A stretch of 5,702 nt of DNA from Anaerolineaceae bacterium (GTDB lineage Bacteria > Chloroflexota > Anaerolineae > Anaerolineales > Anaerolineaceae), in assembly GCA_021107195.1 (NCBI GenBank), contig JAIOTF010000003.1, positions 1 through 5,702 on the forward strand, given 5' to 3'. Positions within the stretch are counted from its first letter, which is position 1, and each line of letters begins with the position of its first letter. The notes beneath the pieces are model-generated. The model worked only from the letters and a program-made list of their open reading frames with translations. It searched no databases and had not been told where the DNA came from. This document shows positions 5,566-5,702 of this stretch, in pieces. Made by a program: the position numbers and the translations under genes.

Positions 5566-5702
5566 TTGAGCCAATCCAACCCATCCACGCAACAAGATTC
5601 AAAAACTCCCGGCAAGCGGACAAGCGAAGTCCAACGGACGAGTGCAGTCCAGAAGACAAGTCCCGTCCGCTTGCTTGGTGTTCTCTTTGGTCTGATGGTC
5701 GG
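5566..5702 (+). CDS. probable FecCD/BtuC-type ABC permease, N-terminal part
   Basis: A frame starting at TTG (5566) runs open to the window edge, 45 full codons. GAGAG (5554-5558) lies 7 nt upstream. The first 33 residues are hydrophilic and basic, without acidic clusters, and contain three copies of a six-residue repeat (RTSEVQ, RTSAVQ, KTSPVR). Then VRLLGVLFGLMVG begins a hydrophobic helix of the sort seen at the first membrane segment of FecCD/BtuC permeases. The identity rests mainly on position: 20 bp after a substrate-binding protein of the matching class. The ATP-binding subunit would be expected beyond the window. No ATG is available in frame before the hydrophobic segment, which supports the TTG start, although a frame starting at ATT (5565) is also open and cannot be formally excluded. 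Confidence 0.65.
   Translation, partial: MSQSNPSTQQDSKTPGKRTSEVQRTSAVQKTSPVRLLGVLFGLMV
5617..5670 (+). repeat. three tandem 18-bp in-frame repeats in the permease N-terminus
   Basis: Three 18-bp units (5617-5634, 5635-5652, 5653-5670) encode RTSEVQ, RTSAVQ and KTSPVR. The pattern is (CGG/AAG) AC(A/G) AG(C/T) N-C/A-N GTC (CAA/CAG/CGC), with Thr, Ser and Val fixed. The repeat adds basic, Ser/Thr-rich sequence to the presumed cytosolic N-terminus just before the first membrane helix. Confidence 0.7.

Overview
The window looks like chromosomal DNA from a free-living bacterium. It is moderately GC-rich, with Shine-Dalgarno motifs before most genes, one textbook sigma-70-type promoter and a lipoprotein signal peptide. 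The gene content and the style of the intergenic palindromes remind me of Anaerolineae-type Chloroflexota, but this is an impression and nothing in the window proves the taxon. I see no tRNA, rRNA, CRISPR array, insertion sequence or phage gene.

Left part (1-385): the first codons of a minus-strand gene that leaves the window, a possible divergent promoter, a plausible 63-residue orphan protein on the plus strand, and a hairpin placed as a shared terminator between that gene and the convergent transporter gene.

Middle part (407-3371, all minus strand): reading in the direction of transcription, a GNAT acetyltransferase (3371-2928), a 284-bp gap with self-complementary sequence, a transglutaminase-like protein (2643-1714), then 41 bp later a 12-helix MFS transporter (1672-407). 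The last two are probably co-transcribed. The transglutaminase-like protein keeps the Cys region but seems to lack the canonical His and Asp.

Divergent intergenic region (3372-3717): a 62-bp compound palindrome made of two inverted, diverged copies of one hairpin, differing by two compensatory base-pair changes. A noncoding stretch with several small hairpins follows, then a TTGACA-N17-TATACT promoter. A 23-bp near-perfect palindrome overlaps its -10 box and the first start codon of the next gene.

Right part (3718-5702, plus strand): a PadR-family regulator beginning with five consecutive ATG codons, a lipoprotein substrate-binding protein of the iron-siderophore/heme/cobalamin class, and the start of what is probably its FecCD/BtuC-type permease. 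Gaps are 34 and 20 bp, so this looks like a self-regulated ABC uptake operon under PadR control rather than the more familiar Fur/DtxR control or a cobalamin riboswitch. The palindromic operator, the near-leaderless regulator mRNA and the repetitive basic N-terminus of the permease are its most unusual points.
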